DNA of 64,000 nucleotides from NCBI GenBank assembly GCA_018350325.1, contig JAEVLN010000001.1:423501-487500 (forward strand). The letters run 5' to 3'. Origin of the DNA: Globodera rostochiensis (Eukaryota > Nematoda > Chromadorea > Rhabditida > Heteroderidae). Positions 46,001 to 57,520 of this stretch are shown here, piece after piece. The position numbers and the translations under genes were made by a program. Within the stretch, counting starts at the first letter, position 1. Each line of letters begins with the position of its first letter. The notes under the pieces are model-generated. The model made no database searches and was not told the DNA's origin. It saw nothing but the letters and a program-made list of their open reading frames with translations.

Positions 46001-48688
46001 GCAAAGATTGGGCGCGCGATGATGAGGAAGGCGTAGAAGTTGTGAAAACGTCCCCGGAGGGGACTTAACGGAAGGCAGAAACGAGATGAGGAAGGGGGGG
46101 GGACGGGGGAGAGAGGGGAGGTGCTGATGGGGCCGGGGACTGTTTTCGTTGTTTTTCTCCCATCAACATGCCTCCCCCACCCCCCGGGGGACAAAACTCG
46201 CGAAGAGGCCACAGCACAAAAAGGGCCCAGCAGCTCATTCATTCTGAGCGATTTCTCCCACTCCAAAACGACAACAACCCCGAGAGGGCCAAAATAGGCC
46301 AAAGGGTGGGGTGGGTGACGAAACCAATGTCCCATGACAAGGGGACACTGCTGGGGACATCATCATCCATCAGTCCATTCATCCTCCACGTCCGTCCGTC
46401 TCCCAACCACACGCCTCAGTGAAGGGTCCAACTCCCATAAAGGGGGGGGGGGGGGGGGGGGGGGGGGGGAGAGATCACTTCTAAATCCTCTGATCCACCT
46501 CCACCCCCAGCCCCCCCCCCTCACTTCCCCCCCCCCCCTCTTCCACTTCTCCTTACTCATCCTCTCCCATCTCGATCATCTTTTGGCCTTGACGCCGTTG
46601 TCTCTGCTGTTGTAGTGTCGAGTCGGGGTGTGCAACTCCCCCCAATTCAATCCCTTCCTTCCGTCCCAGTCCGCGCCACTCCCCCCCCCCCCCCCCCCCG
46701 CATCCCCAACTCGGAAGAGACAGAGGCCGGGCCCAAGGCCACGAATTTTGTGTGTTGTCCCCGTCGTCGAACTCGTTAAAAAGAGGGAAATGGAGAGAAT
46801 AGAATGGGAGAGGGGAGAGTTGGAGAGAGGCGGGAGAGATGGACGAATTTGGCCACAGAGAGTGATCAAAGGGCCGTAAGAACTTGAGTGGGAGGTGCGC
46901 AAAATAAGGGAAGTGCAGGAAAGAGGAAAAAGTGTCGAAGGGCGAATTTGAATAATTTTGATTCTCTGGGGGGGGGGGGGATTTCGCTCCTTTAGTCTCT
47001 CTCCCCCTATCAAATCTCGGATCTCTCCGCCGTATTTGGCCTTGACTTGCGCGACGGTCGGGGCCACTGTTCGGGTGGCTGTCGTTCATCCGCTGCTTTG
47101 GGTTCTCACCTCCCCCCCCCCCCCCCCCAATTCGGACATTTATGGCTGCTGGAAAGGAGAGGAGGAGACGTTTGCGGAACGCGGGCGAAGATCAATCTCA
47201 TGCAAAGCCATTTTTATGGCCTAATTGGCTCGGCACAAGGCCATCCGTCCCGCGATCTTTAAGTTCATCGAGAGTGAAGCGAACTCAACTCTGACCCCAG
47301 GGAGTAACGGCAAATCCACACTTTGCACAACATTTGGGGCAAATCAATCAGCCCACCCCCTCCCCCCCACAAACTCTGTTCATTCATGGGAGAAGAGTCC
47401 GGAACTCGATGGTCGGCGGGATGGGCAGTGAAGAATTGGGAGGGGGGAAATCGCGCGACAAATTGTTTTGATGGTCGCTCCCTAGGGCACCCGATGGGAC
47501 GGCCCCGGGGGTGACGACGGAGGGACGGGGGCGGGGGGGGGGGAGGGGGTGATCACATCGCAAGAGCTGCAGATTGTGCCCCTGGCGATGGACGACAAAT
47601 TTAGGTCAACCAGGCATAGACGCCGAGGGCAGTTGGTGGGGGGGGGTGAAATGGGTCATCCCCCGGCGGAGGGCCACTGAACAACGAACGACGGAATTGA
47701 AATGGTTTCGGACACCCGCCGGTCCCAAAATAGTTTGGATGATGGTATTGGGGATGGATGATCCATACGGTGGCAGGCAGAGAGAGAATTTATACGACGA
47801 TAGGGCAAGGGGAGAGATTCCAATGGGTCATCCCCCAATTCCGTGACCAACTTCCCTCTTCTGCCAGCCGACCCCCCCCCCCCCTCCCCCCTCCACAAAA
47901 TTCATCCCAATCCATCTTCCCCTCCCCCCCCCCCCTCCCTCTGATTCCAATCTTCCCCCCCCCCGCCCCCCAACCGCCGTCTCCCCTCCAAATTTGCCCT
48001 TTCCCCATTCCCGATTGGGCGAAAAGCTGCTGGCTGGCTGTGGAGAGGGGCTGAGCCCTCCCCAAACACTGCGATCCTTCTGCTCCCGCTGGCTGTCCCC
48101 AATTCACCGAATGCACAACTCCCCCCCCCACCCCATCCCGGGGCGCAATTTTCGGGAGGAAGCGAAGAAAGAGTTGGGAGGACATCCCGAAGACGGAGAA
48201 CAAAGTCGGAAGAAATCTGGGGCAGATTGCCGGGAAGTGAAGAGAGCAACTGAAAAATGGGCTGGGAATGTCTGTGGGTGAAACTGCGGGGCGGAGGAAA
48301 CGGTCCAATCGAATTCAAAAAAGAATTAAGTCCACGAGTTCAAATTAAACCATTTCGGTCCTTAGCGAATTTAAAGTGCTTTACCAAAGAAATAATGCCT
48401 TTCAGACAATGTTTAAAAGCTCATAATGAGAGAATAATCTAAACAAAAAGTTATGGAAATGAAAATAAAACTCCAAAATTGATTGTTAATGCAGAAAAAG
48501 AGAATTCTACCAAAATATTTCTCCGGCGACGGCTGACAAAAGCGTGGCCCTTTTCGTTAGCTAATTATAATGGTACAGCCTTTAAATGGAAGAAAATATT
48601 GCATAATAAATAAATGGCCATTAATTACGTTTTTTAACAAAATAAATTGAGAAAGTTCCAAAATAAGTCCGATGCTTTCTTCGGCCTC
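43086..48688. other. 5.6 kb without a recognised gene, dense in G and C runs
   Basis: No spliceable coding exon was found on either strand. The long open frames here are made of poly-Pro, poly-Gly, Ser and Arg from homopolymers. Dozens of runs of 8 or more G or C occur, for example 43327-43350, 44880-44910, 45560, 46442-46469, 46681-46699 and 47110. The left end contains the promoter of the minus-strand gene ending at 43085. Confidence 0.6.
46442..46469 (+). repeat. 28-base poly-G run
   Basis: The longest single-base run I noticed in the window, followed 211 bp later by 19 C at 46681-46699. Both lie in non-coding DNA. Confidence 0.9.
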
Positions 48689-49353
48689 TCAGCCGCCGAC
48701 AGACGGCGAAGTCGGCCGGCGCCTCACGGCCCACCAAATTGCGCCGACAACGGCCAATCCGACAAACACCCCGCCGGCGATTGCGAAAACCCTTCGCCGT
48801 AACAGTCGATTTTGCTCCATTTCATCGTTTAAAACCTAAACTTTGACTTTGTCAGCCCGGGCTCTAAACATAATCAAAAGACCGGCAAGTCCGACGTGTG
48901 TTTGTCCTTAGCCCCATTCTCTTTATTAGTGAGCATGCTCGTCCTCTTCTTTGGGATGAACTCCTCGGAGGCTTTGTCCACAGGCTCAAATCAAACAAAA
49001 ATGCTTTTTGACATCAAAGCTTTGAAAGCAATTTTTTGTTAAGTTAAATTACGTTGATAATTTGAGGTTCGGAGCCCATCGATGATTTAATGCTTCCACT
49101 TTTAGTGGCCGATGATGTCAAAGCCTCTAAATTCAATATTTTAATAAAGCTGAAAACATTTGCTGCCCTTACCCTCGCCGGATGGTTTTGAGAATTCGGG
49201 CCCGTCATGGCTAAAAGTTGTTTCGTTCTGCTGGATTTTTCCATGGCTTTCCCCGCCTTCCCCCGTCTCCGACCCGGTGCCATCTTCGCTTTGTGGTGGA
49301 GAAGCAGCCACTTGCGCATAAGTTTTTTTCTGTGCTCCATTATTGGTGGACAT
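48689..49353 (-). CDS. Small orphan protein with one C-terminal transmembrane segment
   Basis: Minus-strand exons 49173-49353, 49053-49126, 48883-48984 and 48689-48835 close in phase and give 167 residues. I do not recognise the family. The N-terminal two thirds are hydrophilic and Ser/Glu/Lys-rich (KKTYAQVAASPPQSEDGTGS; EEFIPKKR). Then a basic stretch (MEQNRLLRRR) leads into a hydrophobic helix VFAIAGGVFVGLAVVGAIWW, with a short basic tail (RRRPTSPSVGG) and stop. There is no N-terminal signal peptide. A single membrane segment starting some 36 residues from the end, with positive charge on both sides, suggests a membrane protein with its bulk in the cytosol, possibly tail-anchored to ER or mitochondria. 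That is inference. Confidence 0.68.
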
Positions 49354-50370
49354 ATTAATTGATTTATTAATTAATGGCGAGAAATAACCCAAAAAAGTAA
49401 ATCTATAAATAATAATTACTTCCCAGTACAATAAATAAGCACAGACAGATCCCATCTGATTTTGGCATGGATTTATTTGGTCAAAAAAACAGAAATTTAA
49501 AATGCTAAATTTAATAATTAGTTTTCTAACAAATTAGGTCGGCGTATTAAATGTAATAGTGAATGAAATTGCAGATCAAAGGTATGTATGAATTATTTAA
49601 ACCTGCTCAAAACAATGCTCCAATTTTTTGTGCGTTTTATGTCATTCCAAGTTCAGGAAAAATATGCATGTGCATTTTTTGGACGCCCTATTCATTAGCC
49701 AAGTGATGGTAAATGACGAAACTCCACTTCGATTGAATGGAGCAGTTCATTCAGTGGGACAATTCAGTGCCCCATCAACTCCAGGGCAAAACGTCAAATT
49801 ACAATATTTTCAAAATACGACCCAGGTCCCTCCAATACATTCGATTTATGTGATTCATGCTTCACGATGTTCTACAAAAAGAAATATAATTTTCGATTGT
49901 TTTTTTATGCCGGAGGGCGTTTCCCGGATAAACCCGGAAGCGCTAAAAACCCGGATTGAGTACGGGTTGGTTTCGCGTATTAGTAAACGTCAGCGACCAA
50001 TAAAACGGGATTTACCCCGTAGGGGTGCCTAGTTCTTTTGTTGAGAGAGGACATTTGGGGCTGATAGACGGAAAGGGCGGTTTATGGCCAATGTTTTGAC
50101 GGCGATTAATTCAATTAATTTGTAAGGGTACTCTTTTAATGCGATTGGAAAGGGCGTTTAATCAATTATGGATGGGACCAATTTATTTGTTTGAACAAAA
50201 GGGGCGGTCGATTGGGGGGGGGGAAAGTGATCATCACGGGGACGAGGAAATGGAGGCGGTGAATGGAAAGACAAGCGAATATTTCGCCCATACAAAGCGA
50301 AGCCATTCATTTCCGAGCATTCTTTCATTTGTTAGCTGGACATCGCTTTTCAAACAATCGCATCCATTCG
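49354..50370. other. Intergenic, no certain gene
   Basis: A plus-strand open frame of 134 codons at 49628-50032 has no features I recognise (no signal, no domain) and is preceded by AT-rich DNA. I do not call it a gene. G runs occur near 50214. Confidence 0.4.
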
Positions 50371-50394
50371 ATGGCTCACAAAATGCAAAATGCG
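50371..50394 (+). other. Candidate first coding exon of the Rh-type transporter
   Basis: ATG at 50371 reads MAHKMQNA and is followed by the donor GTCAGT at 50395. The phase (0) and the short cytosolic style fit a join to RRQFAVLASVFQ at 57521, whose acceptor TTTTATCCAG is strong. If right, the 28-bp array is inside a 7.1-kb intron. Confidence 0.4.
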
Positions 50395-50467
50395 GTCAGT
50401 AATACTCTTCAGGTTGGTGAGGGGTATCTGTCATTCGCGTCCTCCCCCAACTCATTCTTCCGAGGGC

Positions 50468-53400
50468 CCCCCCCCTTTTGGCATCTTCCCCTTCCCTCCC
50501 CCCTTTTGGCATCTTCCCCTTCCCTCCCCCCTTTTGGCATCTTCCCCTTCCCTCCCCCCTTTTGGCATCTTCCCCTTCCCTCCCCCCTTTTGGCATCTTC
50601 CCCTTCCCTCCCCCCTTTTGGCATCTTCCCCTTCCCTCCCCCCTTTGGCATCTTCCCCTTCCCTCCCCCCTTTTGGCATCTTCCCCTTCCCTCCCCCCTT
50701 TTGGCATCTTCCCCTTCCCTCCCCCCTTTTGGCATCTTCCCCTTCCTCCCCCCTTTTGGCATCTTCCCCTTCCCTCCCCCCTTTTGGCATCTTCCCCTTC
50801 CCTCCCCCCTTTTGGCATCTTCCCCTTCCCTCCCCCCTTTGGCATCTTCCCCTTCCCTCCCCCCTTTTGGCATCTTCCCCTTCCCTCCCCCCTTTTGGCA
50901 TCTTCCCCTTCCCTCCCCCCTTTTGGCATCTTCCCCTTCCCTCCCCCCTTTTGGCATCTTCCCCTTCCCTCCCCCCTTTTGGCATCTTCCCCTTCCCTCC
51001 CCCCTTTTGGCATCTTCCCCTTCCCTCCCCCCTTTTGGCATCTTCCCCTTCCCTCCCCCCTTTTGGCATCTTCCCCTTCCCTCCCCCCTTTTGGCATCTT
51101 CCCCTTCCCTCCCCCCTTTTGGCATCTTCCCCTTCCCTCCCCCCTTTTGGCATCTTCCCCTTCCCTCCCCCCTTTTGGCATCTTCCCCTTCCCTCCCCCC
51201 TTTTGGCATCTTCCCCTTCCCTCCCCCTTTTGGCATCTTCCCCTTCCCTCCCCCCTTTTGGCATCTTCCCCTTCCCTCCCCCCTTTTGGCATCTTCCCCT
51301 TCCCTCCCCCCTTTTGGCATCTTCCCCTTCCCTCCCCCCTTTTGGCATCTTCCCCTTCCCTCCCCCCTTTTGGCATCTTCCCCTTCCCTCCCCCCTTTTG
51401 GCATCTTCCCCTTCCCTCCCCCCTTTTGGCATCTTCCCCTTCCCTCCCCCCTTTTGGCATCTTCCCCTTCCCTCCCCCCTTTTGGCATCTTCCCCTTCCC
51501 TCCCCCCTTTTGGCATCTTCCCCTTCCCTCCCCCTTTTGGCATCTTCCCCTTCCCTCCCCCCTTTTGGCATCTTCCCCTTCCCTCCCCCCTTTTGGCATC
51601 TTCCCCTTCCCTCCCCCCTTTTGGCATCTTCCCCTTCCCTCCCCCCTTTTGGCATCTTCCCCTTCCCTCCCCCCTTTGGCATCTTCCCCTTCCCTCCCCC
51701 TTTTGGCATCTTCCCCTTCCCTCCCCCCTTTTGGCATCTTCCCCTTCCCTCCCCCCTTTTGGCATCTTCCCCTTCCCTCCCCCCTTTTGGCATCTTCCCC
51801 TTCCCTCCCCCCTTTTGGCATCTTCCCCTTCCCTCCCCCCTTTTGGCATCTTCCCCTTCCCTCCCCCCTTTTGGCATCTTCCCCTTCCCTCCCCCCTTTT
51901 GGCATCTTCCCCTTCCCTCCCCCCTTTTGGCATCTTCCCCTTCCCTCCCCCCTTTTGGCATCTTCCCCTTCCCTCCCCCCTTTTGGCATCTTCCCCTTCC
52001 CTCCCCCCTTTTGGCATCTTCCCCTTCCCTCCCCCCTTTTGGCATCTTCCCCTTCCCTCCCCCCTTTTGGCATCTTCCCCTTCCCTCCCCCCTTTTGGCA
52101 TCTTCCCTTCCCTCCCCCCTTTTGCATCTTCCCTTCCCTCCCCCCTTTTGGCATCTTCCCTTCCTCCCCTGTTGGCATCTTCCCCTTCCTCCCCCTTTTG
52201 GCATCTTCCCCTTCCCTCCCCCCTTTTGGCATCTTCCCCTTCCCTCCCCCCTTTTGGCATCTTCCCCTTCCCCTCCCCCTTTGGCATCTTCCCCTTCCCT
52301 CCCCCCTTTTGGCATCTTCCCCTTCCCTCCCCCCTTTTGGGCATCTTCCCCTTCCCTCCCCCCTTTTGGCATCTTCCCCTTCCCTCCCCCCTTTTGGCAT
52401 CTTCCCCTTCCCTCCCCCTTTTGGCATCTTCCCCTTCCCTCCCCCCTTTTGGCATCTTCCCCTTCCCTCCCCCCTTTTGGCATCTTCCCCTTCCCTCCCC
52501 CCTTTTGGCATCTTCCCCTTCCCTCCCCCTTTTGGCATCTTCCCCTTCCCTCCCCCCTTTTGGCATCTTCCCCTTCCCTCCCCCCTTTGGCATCTTCCCC
52601 TTCCCTCCCCCCTTTTGGCATCTTCCCCTTCCCTCCCCCCTTTGGCATCTTCCCCTTCCCTCCCCCCTTTTGGCATCTTCCCCTTCCCTCCCCCTTTTGG
52701 CATCTTCCCCTTCCCTCCCCCCTTTTGGCATCTTCCCCTTCCCTCCCCCCTTTTGGCATCTTCCCCTTCCCTCCCCCTTTTGGCATCTTCCCCTTCCCTC
52801 CCCCCTTTTGGCATCTTCCCCTTCCCTCCCCCCTTTTGGCATCTTCCCCTTCCCTCCCCCCTTTTGGCATCTTCCCCTTCCCTCCCCCCTTTTGGCATCT
52901 TCCCCTTCCCTCCCCCCTTTTGGCATCTTCCCCTTCCCTCCCCCCTTTTGGCATCTTCCCCTTCCCTCCCCCCTTTTGGCATCTTCCCCTTCCCTCCCCC
53001 CTTTTGGCATCTTCCCCTTCCCTCCCCCCTTTTGGCATCTTCCCCTTCCCTCCCCCCTTTTGGCATCTTCCCCTTCCCTCCCCCCTTTTGGCATCTTCCC
53101 CTTCCCTCCCCCCTTTTGGCATCTTCCCCTTCCCTCCCCCCTTTTGGCATCTTCCCCTTCCCTCCCCCCTTTGGCATCTTCCCCTTCCCTCCCCCCTTTT
53201 GGCATCTTCCCCTTCCCTCCCCCCTTTTGGCATCTTCCCCTTCCCTCCCCCCTTTTGGCATCTTCCCCTTCCCTCCCCCCTTTTGGCATCTTCCCCTTCC
53301 CTCCCCCTTTTGGCATCTTCCCCTTCCCTCCCCCTTTTGGCATCTTCCCCTTCCCTCCCCCCTTTTGGCATCTTCCCCTTCCCTCCCCCCTTTTGGCATC

Positions 53401-56400
53401 TTCCCCTTCCCGTCCCCCCTTTTGGCATCTTCCCCTTCCCTCCCCCCTTTTGGCATCTTCCCCTTCCCTCCCCCCTTTTGGGCATCTTCCCCTTCCCTCC
53501 CCCCTTTGGCATCTTCCCCTTCCCTCCCCCTTTTGGCATCTTCCCCTTCCCTCCCCCCTTTTGGCATCTTCCCCTTCCCTCCCCCTTTGGCATCTTCCCC
53601 TTCCCTCCCCCCTTTTGGCATCTTCCCCTTCCCTCCCCCCTTTTGGCATCTTTCCCCTTCCCTCCCCCCTTTTGGCATCTTCCCCTTCCCTCCCCCCTTT
53701 TGGCATCTTCCCCTTCCCTCCCCCCTTTTGGCATCTTCCCCTTCCCTCCCCCCTTTTGGCATCTTCCCCTTCCCTCCCCCCTTTTGGCATCTTCCCCTTC
53801 CCTCCCCCCTTTTGGCATCTTCCCCTTCCCTCCCCCCTTTTGGCATCTTCCCCTTCCCTCCCCCCTTTTGGCATCTTCCCCTTCCCTCCCCCCTTTTGGC
53901 ATCTTCCCCTTCCCTCCCCCCTTTTGGCATCTTCCCCTTCCCTCCCCCCTTTTGGCATCTTCCCCTTCCCTCCCCCCTTTTGGCATCTTCCCCTTCCCTC
54001 CCCCCTTTTGGCATCTTCCCCTTCCCTCCCCCCTTTTGGCATCTTCCCCTTCCCTCCCCCTTTTGGCATCTTCCCCTTCCCTCCCCCCTTTTGGCATCTT
54101 CCCCTTCCCTCCCCCCTTTTGGCATCTTCCCCTTCCCTCCCCCCTTTTGGCATCTTCCCCTTCCCTCCCCCCTTTTGGCATCTTCCCCTTCCCTCCCCCC
54201 TTTTGGCATCTTCCCCTTCCCTCCCCCCTTTTGGCATCTTCCCCTTCCCTCCCCCCTTTTGGCATCTTCCCCTTCCCTCCCCCCTTTTGGCATCTTCCCC
54301 TTCCCTCCCCCCTTTTGGCATCTTCCCCTTCCCTCCCCCCTTTTGGCATCTTCCCCTTCCCTCCCCCCTTTTGGCATCTTCCCCTTCCCTCCCCCCTTTT
54401 GGCATCTTCCCCTTCCCTCCCCCCTTTTGGCATCTTCCCCTTCCCTCCCCCCTTTTGGCATCTTCCCCTTCCCTCCCCCCTTTTGGCATCTTCCCCTTCC
54501 CTCCCCCCTTTTGGCATCTTCCCCTTCCCTCCCCCCTTTTGGCATCTTCCCCTTCCCTCCCCCCTTTTGGCATCTTCCCCTTCCCTCCCCCCTTTTGGCA
54601 TCTTCCCCTTCCCTCCCCCTTTTGGCATCTTCCCCTTCCCTCCCCCCTTTTGGCATCTTCCCCTTCCCTCCCCCTTTTGGCATCTTCCCCTTCCCTCCCC
54701 CCTTTTGGCATCTTCCCCTTCCCTCCCCCTTTTGGCATCTTCCCCTTCCCTCCCCCCTTTTGGCATCTTCCCCTTCCCTCCCCCCTTTTGGCATCTTCCC
54801 CTTCCCTCCCCCTTTTGGCATCTTCCCCTTCCCTCCCCCCTTTTGGCATCTTCCCCTTCCCTCCCCCCTTTTGGCATCTTCCCCTTCCCTCCCCCCTTTT
54901 GGCATCTTCCCCTTCCCTCCCCCTTTTGGCATCTTCCCCTTCCCTCCCCCTTTGGCATCTTCCCCTTCCCTCCCCCCTTTTGGCATCTTCCCCTTCCCTC
55001 CCCCCTTTTGGCATCTTCCCCTTCCCTCCCCCCTTTTGGCATCTTCCCCTTCCCTCCCCCTTTTGGCATCTTCCCCTTCCCTCCCCCCTTTTGGCATCTT
55101 CCCCTTCCCTCCCCCCTTTGGCATCTTCCCCTTCCCTCCCCCTTTTGGCATCTTCCCCTTCCCTCCCCCCTTTGGCATCTTCCCCTTCCCTCCCCCCTTT
55201 TGGCATCTTCCCCTTCCCTCCCCCCTTTTGGCATCTTCCCCTTCCCTCCCCCTTTTGGCATCTTCCCCTTCCCTCCCCCCTTTTGGCATCTTCCCCTTCC
55301 CTCCCCCCTTTGGCATCTTCCCCTTCCCTCCCCCCTTTTGGCATCTTCCCCTTCCCTCCCCCCTTTTGGCATCTTCCCCTTCCCTCCCCCCTTTTGGCAT
55401 CTTCCCCTTCCCTCCCCCCTTTTGGCATCTTCCCCTTCCCTCCCCCCTTTTGGCATCTTCCCCTTCCCTCCCCCCTTTTGGCATCTTCCCCTTCCCTCCC
55501 CCCTTTTGGCATCTTCCCCTTCCCTCCCCCCTTTTGGCATCTTCCCCTTCCCTCCCCCCTTTTGGCATCTTCCCCTTCCCTCCCCCCTTTTGGCATCTTC
55601 CCCTTCCCTCCCCCCTTTTGGCATCTTCCCCTTCCCTCCCCCTTTGGCATCTTCCCCTTCCCTCCCCCCTTTTGGCATCTTCCCCTTCCCTCCCCCCTTT
55701 TGGCATCTTCCCCTTCCCTCCCCCCTTTTGGCATCTTCCCCTTCCCTCCCCCCTTTTGGCATCTTCCCCTTCCCTCCCCCCTTTTGGCATCTTCCCCTTC
55801 CCTCCCCCCTTTTGGCATCTTCCCCTTCCCTCCCCCCTTTTGGCATCTTCCCCTTCCCTCCCCCCTTTTGGCATCTTCCCCTTCCCTCCCCCTTTTGGCA
55901 TCTTCCCCTTCCCTCCCCCCTTTTGGCATCTTCCCCTTCCCTCCCCCTTTTGGCATCTTCCCCTTCCCTCCCCCTTTGGCATCTTCCCCTTCCCTCCCCC
56001 CTTTTGGCATCTTCCCCTTCCCTCCCCCCTTTTGGCATCTTCCCCTTCCCTCCCCCCTTTTGGCATCTTCCCCTTCCCTCCCCCCTTTTGGCATCTTCCC
56101 CTTCCCTCCCCCTTTTGGCATCTTCCCCTTTCCCTCCCCCCTTTTGGCATCTTCCCCTTCCCTCCCCCCTTTTGGCATCTTCCCCTTCCCTCCCCCCTTT
56201 TGGCATCTTCCCCTTCCCTCCCCCCTTTTGGCATCTTCCCCTTCCCTCCCCCCTTTTGGCATCTTCCCCTTCCCTCCCCCCTTTTGGCATCTTCCCCTTC
56301 CCTCCCCCTTTTGGCATCTTCCCCTTCCCTCCCCCCTTTTGGCATCTTCCCCTTCCCTCCCCCCTTTTGGCATCTTCCCCTTCCCTCCCCCCTTTTGGCA

Positions 56401-57470
56401 TCTTCCCCTTCCCTCCCCCTTTTGGCATCTTCCCCTTCCCTCCCCCCTTTTTGGCATCTTCCCTTCCCTCCCCCCTTTTGGCATCTTCCCCCTTCCCTCC
56501 CCCCTTTTGGCATCGTTCCCCTTCCCTCCCCCCTTTTGGCATCTTCCCCTTCCCTCCCCCTTTTGGCATCTTCCCCTTCCCTCCCCCCTTTTGGCATCTT
56601 CCCCTTCCCTCCCCCCTTTTGGCATCTTCCCCTTCCCTCCCCCCTTTTGGCATCTTCCCCTTCCCTCCCCCCTTTTGGCATCTTCCCCTTCCCTCCCCCT
56701 TTTGGCATCTTCCCTTCCCTCCCCCCCTTTTGGCATCTTCCCCTTCCCTCCCCCCTTTTGGCATCTTCCCCTTCCCTCCCCCCTTTTGGCATCTTCCCCT
56801 TCCCTCCCCCCCTTTGGCATCTTCCCTTCCCTCCCCCCTTTTGGCATCTTATCTTCCCCTTCCCTTCCCCCCTTTTGGCATCTTCCCCTTCCCTCCCCCC
56901 TTTTGGCATCTTCCCCTTCCCTCCCCCTTTTGGCATCTTCCCCTTCCCTCCCCCCTTTTGGCATCTTCCCCTTCCCTCCCCCTTTTGGCATCTTCCCCTT
57001 CCCTCCCCCCTTTTGGCATCTTCCCCTTCCCTCCCCCCTTTTGGCATCTTCCCCTTCCCTCCCCCCTTTTGGCATCTTCCCTTCCCTCCCCCCTTTTGGC
57101 ATCTTCCCCTTCCCTCCCCCCTTTTGGCATCTTCCCCTTCCCTCCCCCCTTTTGGCATCTTCCCCTTCCCTCCCCCCTTTTGGCATCTTCCCCTTCCCTC
57201 CCCCCTTTTGGCATCTTCCCCTTCCCTCCCCCCTTTGGCATCTTCCCCTTCCCTCCCCCCCTTTTGGCATCTTCCCCTTCCCTCCCCCCCTTTTGGCATC
57301 TTCCCCTTCCCTCCCCCCTTTTGGCATCTTCCCCTTCCCTCCCCCCTTTTGGCATCTTCCCCTTCCCTCCCCCCTTTTTGGCATCTTCCCCTTCCCTCCC
57401 CCCTTTTGGCATCTTCCCCTTCCCTCCCCCCTTTTGGCATCTTCCCCTTTCCTCCTCCTTTGGCATCTTG
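50468..57470 (+). repeat. 7-kb array of about 250 copies of a 28-bp polypyrimidine unit
   Basis: The unit is TTTTGGCATCTTCCCCTTCC followed by CTCCCCCC on the plus strand. Most copies are 28 bp; 27- and 29-bp variants differ by one C or T. A degenerate patch lies at 52100-52280 (TTTGCATC, CTGTTGGC) and more scattered variants lie at 56450-56870. The complementary strand has three G runs per unit. No unit contains a stop in any frame, so all six frames are open for 6-7 kb. The array ends a few bases before an ATG at 57476 and 50 bp before the first certain Rh exon. Confidence 0.97.
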
Positions 57471-57520
57471 ACGTGATGATGGCAATTTTCTTACTTCTCA
57501 TTGAACGTCATTTTATCCAG

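Noticed and set aside
43210..48318. Many 100-190-codon frames on both strands
   Set aside because: All are Pro-, Gly- or Arg-rich products of G/C runs and lack splice or domain support.
49628..50032. 134-codon open frame
   Set aside because: No recognised domain, no splice partners and mixed composition; kept only as a remark.
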